A stretch of 64,000 bases of DNA from Calidithermus chliarophilus DSM 9957 (lineage in GTDB: Bacteria; Deinococcota; Deinococci; Deinococcales; Thermaceae), in assembly GCF_000430045.1 (NCBI RefSeq), contig NZ_KE387025.1:5779-69778 (forward strand). Direction: 5' to 3'. The notes beneath the pieces were generated by a model, which saw only the letters and a program-made list of their open reading frames with translations, was not told where the DNA came from and did not search any database. The translations under genes and the position numbers were made by a program. Every line of letters starts with the position of its first letter. Within the stretch, counting starts at the first letter, position 1. Of this stretch, positions 54,954 through 62,916 are shown one piece after another.

Positions 54954-56164
54954 GCGCGGGCGTCCTGGGCCTCGAGCCCCTGCTATCGTACGCGTACGCC
55001 CCACGGCTGGGGATTTACCGCCGGTTCTTGCACGTCGAGCGTGAGGCGATGACCCTTCCCGAGGGTTCGGTACGGGAGGAATTGCTCCGGACCCTGAGGC
55101 GGGCCAAAGCCGAGCTGGATCTGCCCGGCCTGGGCCTGGGGCAGGGCTTGCTGGAGGAATTGCTCTCGCGCTGCGACCCTTCTGGCCTGGCGCTGGCCTG
55201 TGCGTGGGCTTCGCGCGGGCAGAAACCCTTTAACCTGATCGCCACCGACTTCGACGAGACCCTGCGCTTCCGCCGCGAGACCGAGGCCGAGGTCCCCCCC
55301 GAGACGGTGGGCATCCTGCGAGCCCTGCTGGACCGGTTTCCTCAGCTGGTGCTGGTGGCCAACACCGCGCGCAGCCTCGAGCACGCTCGAGGCCTGCTGG
55401 TGCAGCTTCTGGGGGCTGGGCGAGCCAACACCAGCCGGGTCATGGTGATCTACGAGGGGGGTGCTGGAATCTTCATCCCCGGCCGGGGGCGCCATAGCCG
55501 CATCCCGCTCTACCGCGAACTGCCCCAGGCGGTGCTAGGGGTGCTTGCCCAGGTGCGCGCCCGGCTCCCGGCGGCCTGCCTCGTGGGCATGGACTGCCCC
55601 TGCTGGGACTATAGCCTCCAGGCCGACGAGTTCAACTTGAGCCTCAAGCCCAACTACCCTGCGGGCTCGCCCGAGGCAGTGCGGATCGCCCACCGGCTGG
55701 TCGAGGTGCTGCTCGACACCCTGGGCGAGGTGGTGGCCCAAGCCGAGGGCCTGCCGCTGCCGGAGGCACGGCGGGCCGCCCGGAAACAGCTCCTGGGTGA
55801 GGCCCCCGGCGACCCGCCCCCGCCTCACGTGCCCCTGCTCGTGGCCCTGCGGCTGCTGCACTATCCCGGGGACGCCGCCGTGCTCACCGCGCAGGGACTG
55901 GACAAGGGCAAGGGGCTGGAACGCGGGATCGAGGCCCTGGGCCTGAAGGAGCCCTCGGTCTTGGCCCTGGGCGACGGGGGTCAGGATCTGCCCATGTTCG
56001 AGGCCGTGGCCCGCCACCGCTGGGGCCTCCCGGCCTGCCCCGAGGGAGCCCACCCGGAGGTGGTGTCCTGGGTCCGGGCGCAGGGGGGAATCCTCTACCC
56101 CCCTGGCCGGGCCGACCGGGTCCTACAGGCGGCTTATGCGCTGGGCCTGTGCGGTCAGGCTTAG
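54950..56164 (+). CDS. HAD-superfamily hydrolase (Cof-like) in metal operon
   Basis: A 404-residue protein. HAD motifs: nucleophile DFDETL (about residue 98), motif II ANTAR (about 138), Lys in GLDKGKGLERGIEAL (about 325) and motif IV LGDGGQDLPMFEAV (about 345); a cap with MDCPCWDYSLQADEF contains two close Cys (DCPC). The second Asp of the DxD nucleophile is kept as Asp98-x-Asp-x-(Glu) variant (DFDET), as usual for HAD phosphatases. A HAD enzyme next to an HMA domain and a propeller under a copper operator is unusual. Substrate unknown; trehalose- or sugar-phosphate phosphatases are possible. Confidence 0.8.
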   Translation: MSAGVLGLEPLLSYAYAPRLGIYRRFLHVEREAMTLPEGSVREELLRTLRRAKAELDLPGLGLGQGLLEELLSRCDPSGLALACAWASRGQKPFNLIATDFDETLRFRRETEAEVPPETVGILRALLDRFPQLVLVANTARSLEHARGLLVQLLGAGRANTSRVMVIYEGGAGIFIPGRGRHSRIPLYRELPQAVLGVLAQVRARLPAACLVGMDCPCWDYSLQADEFNLSLKPNYPAGSPEAVRIAHRLVEVLLDTLGEVVAQAEGLPLPEARRAARKQLLGEAPGDPPPPHVPLLVALRLLHYPGDAAVLTAQGLDKGKGLERGIEALGLKEPSVLALGDGGQDLPMFEAVARHRWGLPACPEGAHPEVVSWVRAQGGILYPPGRADRVLQAAYALGLCGQA

Positions 56165-56188
56165 GTGGGGTCAGGGACATCCGTCCAT

Positions 56189-56216
56189 ACCCACCCCACC
56201 CGGGGTGGGATAAGAT
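56189..56216 (+). promoter_or_regulatory. CsoR-type operator and promoter, site O6
   Basis: CCCACCCC (56190-56197), ACCC, GGGGTGGG (56202-56209), one base, TAAGAT (56211-56216). Serves the HMA/permease/ATPase operon. Confidence 0.82.
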
Positions 56217-56274
56217 TCGCATAAGAACTACCGAATTGCGTTGCGGATTGAGCCAGAGCCGGAGGAGGCCCCAG

Positions 56275-56637
56275 GTGAACGAGCACGAGAACTGCCAGGT
56301 GGAATCGGAAGCGCTGGAAAAGCCCTTCGATCCTGGACGACTGGACCAGGCCGCGGTGGCCTATCTGGCCGTCGGCGGGATGGGTTGTCCGCGCTGCGCC
56401 ACGCGGGTGAGGAACGGGTTGTTGGCCCTGGGGGGAACCCTACTGGCCGAGGTCTTCCTGCAGGAAGGGCTGGCGGCGGTGGCCTTCGACCCCGAACGGG
56501 CTGGGCCGGAGGACCTGGTGGGCGCGGTGGCCGGGTCCGGCCACGACGGTCGCCACCGCTACCGCGCCCAGGTGCTGGCCCTGCGTCCGGCGGCGGAGGC
56601 CTTGGTCCTGGAGCGCGGCTCCTGGACCTGGCGCTGA
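56275..56637 (+). CDS. HMA-domain metal-binding protein
   Basis: A 120-residue cytoplasmic protein: acidic leader, LEKPFDPGRLDQ, then an HMA domain with GGMGCPRCATRVRN (Cys pair CPRC), FLQEGLAAVAFDPE and a helical tail. Start is GTG 56275 backed by GGAGGAGG. It is the intact paralog of the IS-split gene at 49508-51653. Being first in an operon with two permeases and an ATPase, it may deliver or sense the metal for that transporter. Confidence 0.83.
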   Translation: MNEHENCQVESEALEKPFDPGRLDQAAVAYLAVGGMGCPRCATRVRNGLLALGGTLLAEVFLQEGLAAVAFDPERAGPEDLVGAVAGSGHDGRHRYRAQVLALRPAAEALVLERGSWTWR

Positions 56638-56784
56638 GGTCGTGAGGTCTACCGGCCGGTGCCTCTGGGTGAATACGGCGACAAAGGCGGCGGCTCGAGC
56701 CCCAGGGCGTCCGTCCGTATCCCGTGGGATAGGGCAGTTCGGACACCGCCGACCGTGCTGGAGGCCGCAGTGAGGAGGACGGGG

Positions 56785-57882
56785 ATGTACGTGGCGCTGC
56801 ACAACCTGCTGCACGACCGCTTGCGCTTCGCGCTCAACGTGCTGGGGGTGGCGCTGGCGGTGATGCTGGTGCTGTTTTTGCTGGGGCTCGAGCAGGGATT
56901 GCGGCTCCAGGTCACGGCCTACCTGCGCCAGGCCCCGGGCTCCATCGCGGTGACCCAGGCCGGGGTGGACAGCTTCGGCGGGGGCAGTTCGCTGCTGCCC
57001 CCCGGTCTGGAGGAGGACCTGCGCCAGGTGCCGGGGGTGGCTAAGGTGGTCCCGGTGCTGACCCAGACCGCCATCTTCGACCTGCACGACAAGAAGATCT
57101 TCGCCTTCCTGATCGGCTACGACCCTGCCCTGGGAGGCGGCCCCTGGCGCATCGGCGAGGGGCGGGAGCCCCGGGAAAGGGGCGAGGTGGTCTTCGACCG
57201 GGTGCTGGCCCGGCTGCACGGCGTCAGGGTGGGGGACACGGTCGAGGTGCAGGGGCAGAAGTTCCCCGTGGTAGGCCTCTCCGAGGGGACCGCCTCCTGG
57301 ATGACCGCCCTGGTCTTCGTGCGCAAGGCCGACCTCGAGTCCTACCTGCTCACCCCGGGCCTCTCCAGCCTCGCGCTGGTCACGCCCGCGCCGGGGGTCG
57401 CGCCGGAGGCCCTGCGGGCCCGGCTGAAAGGGCTGCCGGGGGTCGAGGTCTGGCTCAAGTCGGAGCTGATCGAGAGCGACCTCAGGCTCTACCAGGCCTT
57501 CTTCAAACCGGTGCGGCTGATGTCGCTGATCGCCTTCCTGGTGGGGACGCTGGTGGTGGGCCTGGTGATCTACAGCGCCACCGTCGAACGGCAGCGCGAG
57601 TACGGGGTGCTGAAGGCCCTGGGGGCCCGCAACGCCCGGCTCTACGGGCTGGTGCTGGCCCAGGCCCTCGCCGTCGCGGCCCTGGGATCGCTCTCGGGGA
57701 TCTTGCTGGGCTTCGCCGCCGCCCGGCTGGTGCTGGCCCTGCGCCCCCAGATCCTGGTGGCGCTCGAGCCTGGGGTGGTGGGGCTGACCCTGCTGACCGG
57801 CCTGTTCATGGCCCTGCTGGCGGCCTGGCTCCCGGCCCGCCTCGTCGCCGGGCTGGCCCCGGCAGAAGTCTTCAGGAGGTGA
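56785..57882 (+). CDS. FtsX/MacB-type ABC permease, first
   Basis: A 365-residue permease: one N-terminal helix (LNVLGVALAVMLVLFLLGLE), a large outer MacB-like periplasmic core domain (about 45-235), and three C-terminal FtsX helices with the conserved RQREYGVLKALGARNARL loop. Such permeases couple ATP use to work outside the membrane (mechanotransmission) rather than to passage through a channel. AGGAGGACGGGG precedes ATG 56785. Pairs with the next gene. Confidence 0.9.
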   Translation: MYVALHNLLHDRLRFALNVLGVALAVMLVLFLLGLEQGLRLQVTAYLRQAPGSIAVTQAGVDSFGGGSSLLPPGLEEDLRQVPGVAKVVPVLTQTAIFDLHDKKIFAFLIGYDPALGGGPWRIGEGREPRERGEVVFDRVLARLHGVRVGDTVEVQGQKFPVVGLSEGTASWMTALVFVRKADLESYLLTPGLSSLALVTPAPGVAPEALRARLKGLPGVEVWLKSELIESDLRLYQAFFKPVRLMSLIAFLVGTLVVGLVIYSATVERQREYGVLKALGARNARLYGLVLAQALAVAALGSLSGILLGFAAARLVLALRPQILVALEPGVVGLTLLTGLFMALLAAWLPARLVAGLAPAEVFRR

Positions 57883-57889
57883 GAGCGAG

Positions 57890-58996
57890 ATGGGCTACCT
57901 GGCCTGGCGCAACCTGACCCAGAGCAAGACCCGCTTCCTCCTCTCGGTGGGCGGGGTGGCCCTGGCCCTCGCGCTGGTCCTGGTGCTGGACGCGATCCTG
58001 GCCGGGTTCGAGGGCCCCCTGGCCGCCCCCATCGAGCGCTCCGGCGCGGACGTGTGGGTCTCGCAGAAGGGGGTGCGCAACCTGCACATGGTGCTCTCCA
58101 CCCTGCCGGAGGGGGTGGTGGAGGAGGTGGCCGGGGTGCCCGGCGTGGCCTCGGTGACCCCCATGCTCTACACCACCCAGATGCTCAGGGGGCCCAGGGG
58201 AAGCCGCTCGAGCTACGTCTTCGGCCTGCCCGCCGATGCCCAGGCCGGCAAGCCCGCGGGGGCCTGGCCGCCGGGGGCGGGGGAAGTGATCCTCGATAGC
58301 GGCCTGGGCCAGGTGTTGGGCCTCGAGGCCGGCGACACCGCGCGGGTTTTCGGCCGCAACTTCAGGGTGGCCGGGTTCGCCACCGGGCTCTCCAACCCCC
58401 TCAACGGGGTCAGCTTCTTGCGGCTGGAGGACTTCGCCCGCCTGCGCCGCAGCCGTGACACGGTGAGCTTCGTGCTGGTGCGGGTGGGGCCGGGGCGCTC
58501 GGCGGAAGAGGTGGCCCGGCGCATCGAGGAGGAGGTGGAGGGGGTCTCGGCCCTGTCCCGTGCGGCCTTTGCCCGGCGGGAGCGGGCCGTGGTCCGGGAC
58601 ATGGGGGCCGACGCCATCAACATCATGAACCTGGCCGGCCTCCTGATCGGCCTGGCGGTGATGGCCCTGGTGATGTACACCGCGACGCTCTCGAGGCGCG
58701 CCGAGTACGGCGTCTTGAAGGCCCTGGGGGCCAGCAGCGGCCACCTGTACCGCGTCGTCCTGGCCCAGGCCCTCTACAGCGTGGGCCTGGGGCTGGGCCT
58801 GGCGGTGGCTTTAACGCTCGTTTTGCCCCTGGTCCTGTCCGCCCTGGGCCTGAACCTGCCCCTGCAACTCACCTGGGCCTCGCTCCTGAAAGCGGGGGGA
58901 ATGGCCCTGGTGGTCGCGGGGGCAGCCTCGGCCCTGCCCATGCGGCAAATCGCCGGGCTGGACCCGGCCCGGGTCTATCGTGGAGGTGCGAGATGA
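57890..58996 (+). CDS. FtsX/MacB-type ABC permease, second
   Basis: A 368-residue paralog of the preceding permease with the same layout (helix, outer domain, three FtsX helices with RRAEYGVLKALGASSGHL). Two different permeases point to a heterodimer, as in LolCE-like systems. It overlaps the ATPase gene by 4 bp. No periplasmic adaptor (MacA) or TolC-like gene is next to it. Confidence 0.9.
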   Translation: MGYLAWRNLTQSKTRFLLSVGGVALALALVLVLDAILAGFEGPLAAPIERSGADVWVSQKGVRNLHMVLSTLPEGVVEEVAGVPGVASVTPMLYTTQMLRGPRGSRSSYVFGLPADAQAGKPAGAWPPGAGEVILDSGLGQVLGLEAGDTARVFGRNFRVAGFATGLSNPLNGVSFLRLEDFARLRRSRDTVSFVLVRVGPGRSAEEVARRIEEEVEGVSALSRAAFARRERAVVRDMGADAINIMNLAGLLIGLAVMALVMYTATLSRRAEYGVLKALGASSGHLYRVVLAQALYSVGLGLGLAVALTLVLPLVLSALGLNLPLQLTWASLLKAGGMALVVAGAASALPMRQIAGLDPARVYRGGAR

Positions 58997-59835
58997 GGAC
59001 GGAAAGGGCAGCCACCCTACGGGTACAGAACCTGAGCAAGCGCTACGGTTCGGGCGAGACCGCGGTCCAGGCCGTGAAGGGGGTGAGCCTCGAGGTCTCC
59101 CCCGGCGAGATCGTGCTGATCATGGGGCCTTCCGGCTCCGGCAAGACCACGCTGCTCTCCATGCTGGGGGCGCTCCTGAGGCCGACCGAAGGGCGCATCG
59201 AGCTCGACGGCCTGGTGTTGAGCGAACTCTCCGAGGGCCGTCTGCCCGACATCCGCCTGCGGCACTTCGGCTTCGTCTTCCAGGACTTCAACCTGCTCTC
59301 GGCCCTGAGCGCGCTGGACAACGTGGCCATCGTGGCCGAGCTGGCCGGCCTGGGACGAAAGGCGGCGCGGGCCAGAGCCAGGGCGCTGCTGGAGGAGCTG
59401 GGCCTGGGGGCGCGGCTGCACTTCCTGCCCGAGCAGCTCTCCGGCGGGGAGAAGCAGCGGGTGGCCATCGCCCGGGCTCTGGTCAACGAGCCCGCGCTGC
59501 TCCTGGCCGACGAGCCCACCGCCAACCTGGACTCCCACCACGGCCACGAGACCATGCGCCTGCTGCGGCGCATCGCCAAGGAGCAGGGCAAGAGCGTGCT
59601 GATCGTCTCGCACGACGCCCGCATCCAGGACATTGCCGACCGGGTGCTGTGGCTGGAGGACGGGGAGTTCAAGGAGATGCGCAGCCTGGCCACCGACCCG
59701 GTCTGCGGGATGACGGTGGAGCGGGAGAAGGCGGTTTCCGCCCAGTGGGAGGGGAAGAGCTACTACTTCTGCTGCCGGGGTTGCCGCGAGGAGTTCCTGG
59801 CCGGACCTCAGCGCTTCGGGAAGGCCACGACCTGA
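58993..59835 (+). CDS. MacB/LolD-type ATPase fused to a C-terminal YHS domain
   Basis: A 280-residue protein. Residues 1-228 are a standard ABC ATPase (Walker [10 protein letters not shown], signature [15 protein letters not shown], Walker B LLLADEPTANLD, H-loop VSHDA). Residues 232-280 form a YHS metal-binding domain: TDPVCGMTVEREK, SYYFCCRGCREEF. The YHS part resembles the two free YHS proteins of the window, so it most likely arose by joining such a gene to the ATPase. A metal-binding tail on an ABC ATPase suggests that metal controls or is handed to the transporter. Confidence 0.92.
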   Translation: MRTERAATLRVQNLSKRYGSGETAVQAVKGVSLEVSPGEIVLIMGPSGSGKTTLLSMLGALLRPTEGRIELDGLVLSELSEGRLPDIRLRHFGFVFQDFNLLSALSALDNVAIVAELAGLGRKAARARARALLEELGLGARLHFLPEQLSGGEKQRVAIARALVNEPALLLADEPTANLDSHHGHETMRLLRRIAKEQGKSVLIVSHDARIQDIADRVLWLEDGEFKEMRSLATDPVCGMTVEREKAVSAQWEGKSYYFCCRGCREEFLAGPQRFGKATT

Positions 59836-59892
59836 AAACAGGGGGGAGGCGTGACCCGGGACGTGGCACCGAAAACCCTAGGGCCTGGCCGG

Positions 59893-60309
59893 TCACCCAC
59901 GCTCCATCAGCTCGGCGAGCTTGACCTTGTCCAGGGTATCCCGCACAGCCCAGGTGGTCTTGAGCCATACGGGTTTTAGAGCGCATCTGCCCTTGCGTTC
60001 TTCCGTCGCACAGCGGGGCTTGAGCTGGCAGGTGTCCATCACCACCGCCCCGGATAGGGCCTCGATGACCGTCAACAAGGACACCTGCCCCAGGTCGGCC
60101 TGCAACCACAGGCCGCCGTGACGGCCCGTCTGGCTCACCACCAAACCGGCCTTGGCCAATTTGGCGACCACCTTGGCTAAGAACGCGGGGGGGATATTCA
60201 AGCGCTTGGCCATTTCGGGCGTGGTGATCCCCGGCGTTTCGGCGACGGCCAGCAGGGCGTGGACCCCGTAGCTTTCTTCACGCTTCAGAAGGGTACGCAG
60301 CATAAGCAC
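59893..60309 (-). CDS. Rrf2-family regulator
   Basis: A 138-residue winged-helix protein of the Rrf2 family (YGVHALLAVAETPGITTPEM, LAKVVAKLAKAGLVVSQTGR, GGLWLQADLGQVSLLTVIEAL). Three cysteines in MDTCQLKPRCATEERKGRC match the iron-sulfur-type ligand region of IscR/NsrR relatives. It could sense oxidants, NO or iron-sulfur status. GTG 60309 or ATG 60303 are possible starts, both consistent with a leaderless message. Convergent with the ABC operon and divergent to the propeller gene. Confidence 0.9.
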   Translation of the reverse strand: MLMLRTLLKREESYGVHALLAVAETPGITTPEMAKRLNIPPAFLAKVVAKLAKAGLVVSQTGRHGGLWLQADLGQVSLLTVIEALSGAVVMDTCQLKPRCATEERKGRCALKPVWLKTTWAVRDTLDKVKLAELMERG

Positions 60310-60317
60310 CGTTTCCA

Positions 60318-60336
60318 GTTATAAAGCGCTTTCATA
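60318..60336 (-). promoter_or_regulatory. Rrf2 gene -10 and palindrome
   Basis: Minus strand TATAAC (60318-60323) serves as -10; AAAGCGCTTT within TATAAAGCGCTTTCATA (60320-60336) is a perfect palindrome overlapping it, a likely self-binding site. Confidence 0.55.
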
Positions 60337-60369
60337 TACGTGCCACGACCTTTAAGCGGGGTCGGGGCT

Positions 60370-60402
60370 CTTTATACGAGCTTAATAGGCTAGCCGCATC
60401 AT
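60370..60402 (+). promoter_or_regulatory. Response-regulator-type box with -10, site k
   Basis: CTTTAT-ACGAG-CTTAAT at 60370-60386, 10 nt, CATCAT at 60397-60402. Precedes the propeller gene with GAGGTGAT as ribosome site. Confidence 0.65.
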
Positions 60403-60419
60403 AGCGCCTGAGGTGATAT

Positions 60420-61805
60420 ATGGACGGGTTTGTCCGGATATTAGCATCGGCAGCGGTCCTGGTGGGCGCAGGCTTGGCCCTGGGTACAGCCACCGAGGGG
60501 AGCAAAGGCGTACAGGTCTACCTGGATAGCCTCCCCTTAAGCGGCACCCGGGTCGATCAGGGGGTAACCCTGGTGCCGGTACGGGCCCTGGCTCAGGCCA
60601 GCGGGGCCGGCCTTCAGTGGGACGCAAGCCGTAAAGCGGCTACGCTCACTCGAGGCCCCGACAGGCTGGTGCTCCAGGCCGGTTCCAAGAGGGCGCTGCT
60701 GAACGGGTCGCCGCTCGAGCTGAAAACACCGGCTCAAGCCGGCAAGGACGGGCTGCTCGTGCCCGCGCAGGCCGTGGCCGGCTTCCTGGGGCTGCAGGCC
60801 TACTGGATCCCCGAGCAGCGGGCACTGGCGCTGCTGTCGGGCATCCCCAAGGTCTACGTGGCCAACGAGTACTCCGACTCCGTCAGCGTCATCAACGCCC
60901 GCACCAACCGCAAGATCAAGGACATCCGGCTCGAGGGCCCCGGCGCGGCCGGCCACGGCGGGGCGGGGGACGGGGAGGACCACAAGGATGCCAAGGTCAT
61001 CCCCCACAACATCCAGGTGTCCCCCGACGGCCGCTACGTCTACACCGCCAACGCGGGCACCAACTCCCTGGGGGTCATCGACGCCTACACCGACACCCCG
61101 GTGGCCGAGATAAGGGTGGGCGAGCACCCCGCCCACGTGGTGGTCAGCCGCGACAACCGCACCGCCTTCGTTACCAACGGGGGCGAGGGTACGGTCTCGG
61201 TGGTGGACCTGCGGGCCCGCAAGGTCAGGGCGACCATCCCCGTGGGCAAGAGCCCCCACGGGCTGCGGATCAGCCCCGACGGGCGCGAGGTCTACGTGGC
61301 CAACACCCAATCCGACTCGGTCACGGTGATCGACGTGGCCTCGCTCCGGGCCGTCGCCGAGGTCGCGGTGCTCTCCAAGCCCGCGCAGGTGGGCTTCACC
61401 CCCGACGGCCGCTACGTCTACGCCAGCAACGCCCACCTGGGCGAGGACGTGCAGGGCCACGTCTCGGTCATCGACACCGCGACCCGGCAGGCGGTGGGCA
61501 ACGTCGCGGTGGGCAAGACCCCCATCCAGGTTTACGTTACGCCGGATGGCCGGTTCGTATACGTGGCCAATACCGGCAGCAACGACGTCTCGGTGATCGA
61601 GACCGCCAGCGGCAGCGTCGTCAAGACCATCCCCGCGGGCAAGGCCGCCCACGGGGTGGTGATCTCGCCCGACGGGCGCTTCGTCTACGTCAGCAACACC
61701 GAGGCGGGCACGGTCACGGTGATCGAGGTGGCCAGGCAGGCGGTGGTGGCCACGGTCCCCGCCGCCTACGGCGCCAACGGCATCAGCTACCGCGCCGGCC
61801 GCTAG
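60420..61805 (+). CDS. Exported protein: copper-amine-oxidase-N-like domain plus YVTN beta-propeller
   Basis: A 461-residue protein with a signal peptide (1-25). Residues about 30-135 match the copper amine oxidase N-terminal/stalk domain (GVTLVPVRALAQASGAGLQW, DGLLVPAQAVAGFLGLQAYW), followed by a seven-bladed propeller of YVTN repeats (VYVANEYSDSVSVIN, VYTANAGTNSLGVID, VYVSNTEAGTVTVIE). The stalk domain is also found in Gram-positive and Deinococcus surface proteins. No enzyme residues seen. A loop GHGGAGDGEDHKDAK may bind metal. Role probably scaffold or binder at the envelope. Confidence 0.85.
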   Translation: MDGFVRILASAAVLVGAGLALGTATEGSKGVQVYLDSLPLSGTRVDQGVTLVPVRALAQASGAGLQWDASRKAATLTRGPDRLVLQAGSKRALLNGSPLELKTPAQAGKDGLLVPAQAVAGFLGLQAYWIPEQRALALLSGIPKVYVANEYSDSVSVINARTNRKIKDIRLEGPGAAGHGGAGDGEDHKDAKVIPHNIQVSPDGRYVYTANAGTNSLGVIDAYTDTPVAEIRVGEHPAHVVVSRDNRTAFVTNGGEGTVSVVDLRARKVRATIPVGKSPHGLRISPDGREVYVANTQSDSVTVIDVASLRAVAEVAVLSKPAQVGFTPDGRYVYASNAHLGEDVQGHVSVIDTATRQAVGNVAVGKTPIQVYVTPDGRFVYVANTGSNDVSVIETASGSVVKTIPAGKAAHGVVISPDGRFVYVSNTEAGTVTVIEVARQAVVATVPAAYGANGISYRAGR

Positions 61806-61859
61806 CAAGACGCGGGCTGTTTCTCGCCTCTGCTTTTCCCTTGAGGACATTCCACCCTT

Positions 61860-61886
61860 CCCACCCCAATAGGGGTGGGATACCCT
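61860..61886 (+). promoter_or_regulatory. CsoR-type operator and promoter, site O7
   Basis: CCCACCCC (61860-61867), AATA, GGGGTGGG (61872-61879), one base, TACCCT (61881-61886). Drives the DoxX/cupredoxin/CcdA operon. Confidence 0.82.
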
Positions 61887-61908
61887 TCTTGGAGGGAAAG
61901 GAGAAAGC

Positions 61909-62487
61909 ATGAACGCTAGATCCACGCAGATTCCCGAGCCCAGCATCTCCCGCTTCCTGTTCGCCGATACCCGGCTAGCCCCTCTGTGGGCGATCTTTCG
62001 CGTCTACCTGGGCTGGCAGTGGCTCGAGGCCGGCTGGGGCAAGTTCAACAACCCGGCCTGGGTGGGCGAGAAGGCCGGCACCGCGGTTTCCGGTTTCCTC
62101 TCCCGGGCGCTCACCAAGGCGGAGGGTGAACGCCCCGACGTGACCGGCTGGTACGCCTGGTTCATCGAAAACGTGGCCCTGCCCAACGCCACCTTGTTCA
62201 GCTACTTGGTGACTTACGGGGAAATCCTGGTCGGGCTGGCCCTGATCGTCGGGCTCTTCACCGGCTTCGCGGCCTTCTTCGCCGGCCTCATGAACGCGGC
62301 CTTCCTGCTGGCGGGCACCGTGAGCTCGAACCCCTGGATGTTCATCGTGGCGACTTGGCTGGTGCTGGCCTGGCGGACGGCGGGCTATTGGGGCCTGGAC
62401 CGCTGGGTGCTCCCCAAGGTAGGAGTACCTGGCGTGGCAGGGGAACTCTTCCGGCGAAAGGAAAGGGATGACGGATGGGAAGGTTAG
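61909..62487 (+). CDS. DoxX/DoxD-family membrane protein
   Basis: A 192-residue four-helix membrane protein of DoxX type: FRVYLGWQWLEAGWGKFNNPAW at the front and YGEILVGLALIVGLFTGFAAFF in the middle. Relatives are small subunits of thiosulfate:quinone oxidoreductase or partners in thiol/redox defence. AAGGAGAAAGC precedes ATG. It overlaps the cupredoxin gene. Under a CsoR-type operator, so probably part of the metal response. Confidence 0.85.
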   Translation: MNARSTQIPEPSISRFLFADTRLAPLWAIFRVYLGWQWLEAGWGKFNNPAWVGEKAGTAVSGFLSRALTKAEGERPDVTGWYAWFIENVALPNATLFSYLVTYGEILVGLALIVGLFTGFAAFFAGLMNAAFLLAGTVSSNPWMFIVATWLVLAWRTAGYWGLDRWVLPKVGVPGVAGELFRRKERDDGWEG

Positions 62488-62915
62488 GGACGGCGAAGTC
62501 TTCTCGAGGCGCAATGGACCCGCTGCGGCTGGGTTTCCTGATCCTGGGCGGGGTGGTGCTGCTGGCGGCGGCTGGGCTGTTGTTACGACCCTACTTCCCC
62601 ACCGGGGAGAGCCCCCAGGGAACCGTGCTGCGCATCAGCATGTCCGGCTGGCAGCCCAGCGTGGTGGAGGCGAAGGTGGGTGAAGCGGTCACGGTCTCCA
62701 TCGTCAACCTGGATAACGCCTACCATACCGACGGCGGCGGCTGGCACAACTTCGTGCTCGAGGGCCAGAACCTGGAGCAGCGCGTTCCCCCTAAGCAGAC
62801 CGGCACCGTAAGTTTCGTCCTGAACCAGCCGGGGGAGTACCTGTTCTACTGTGACATCTGCTGCGGCGGCAAAGAAAACCCCTTCATGCGCGGCAAGGTG
62901 GTGGTGAGCAGCTAA
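62475..62915 (+). CDS. Membrane-anchored CuA-like cupredoxin
   Basis: A 146-residue protein: one N-terminal helix, then a cupredoxin domain with VEAKVGEAVTVSIVNLDNAYH, GGGWHNFVLEG and a C-terminal loop EYLFYCDICCGGKENPFMRG. The Cys/Cys...Met loop plus upstream His looks like the CuA site of cytochrome oxidase subunit II or nitrous-oxide reductase, though the loop His is replaced (GGKE). So it may carry one copper or a changed site. ATG 62514 (GAGG upstream) is an alternative start. Sits between DoxX and CcdA-like genes. Confidence 0.83.
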   Translation: MGRLGTAKSSRGAMDPLRLGFLILGGVVLLAAAGLLLRPYFPTGESPQGTVLRISMSGWQPSVVEAKVGEAVTVSIVNLDNAYHTDGGGWHNFVLEGQNLEQRVPPKQTGTVSFVLNQPGEYLFYCDICCGGKENPFMRGKVVVSS

Positions 62916-62916
62916 T

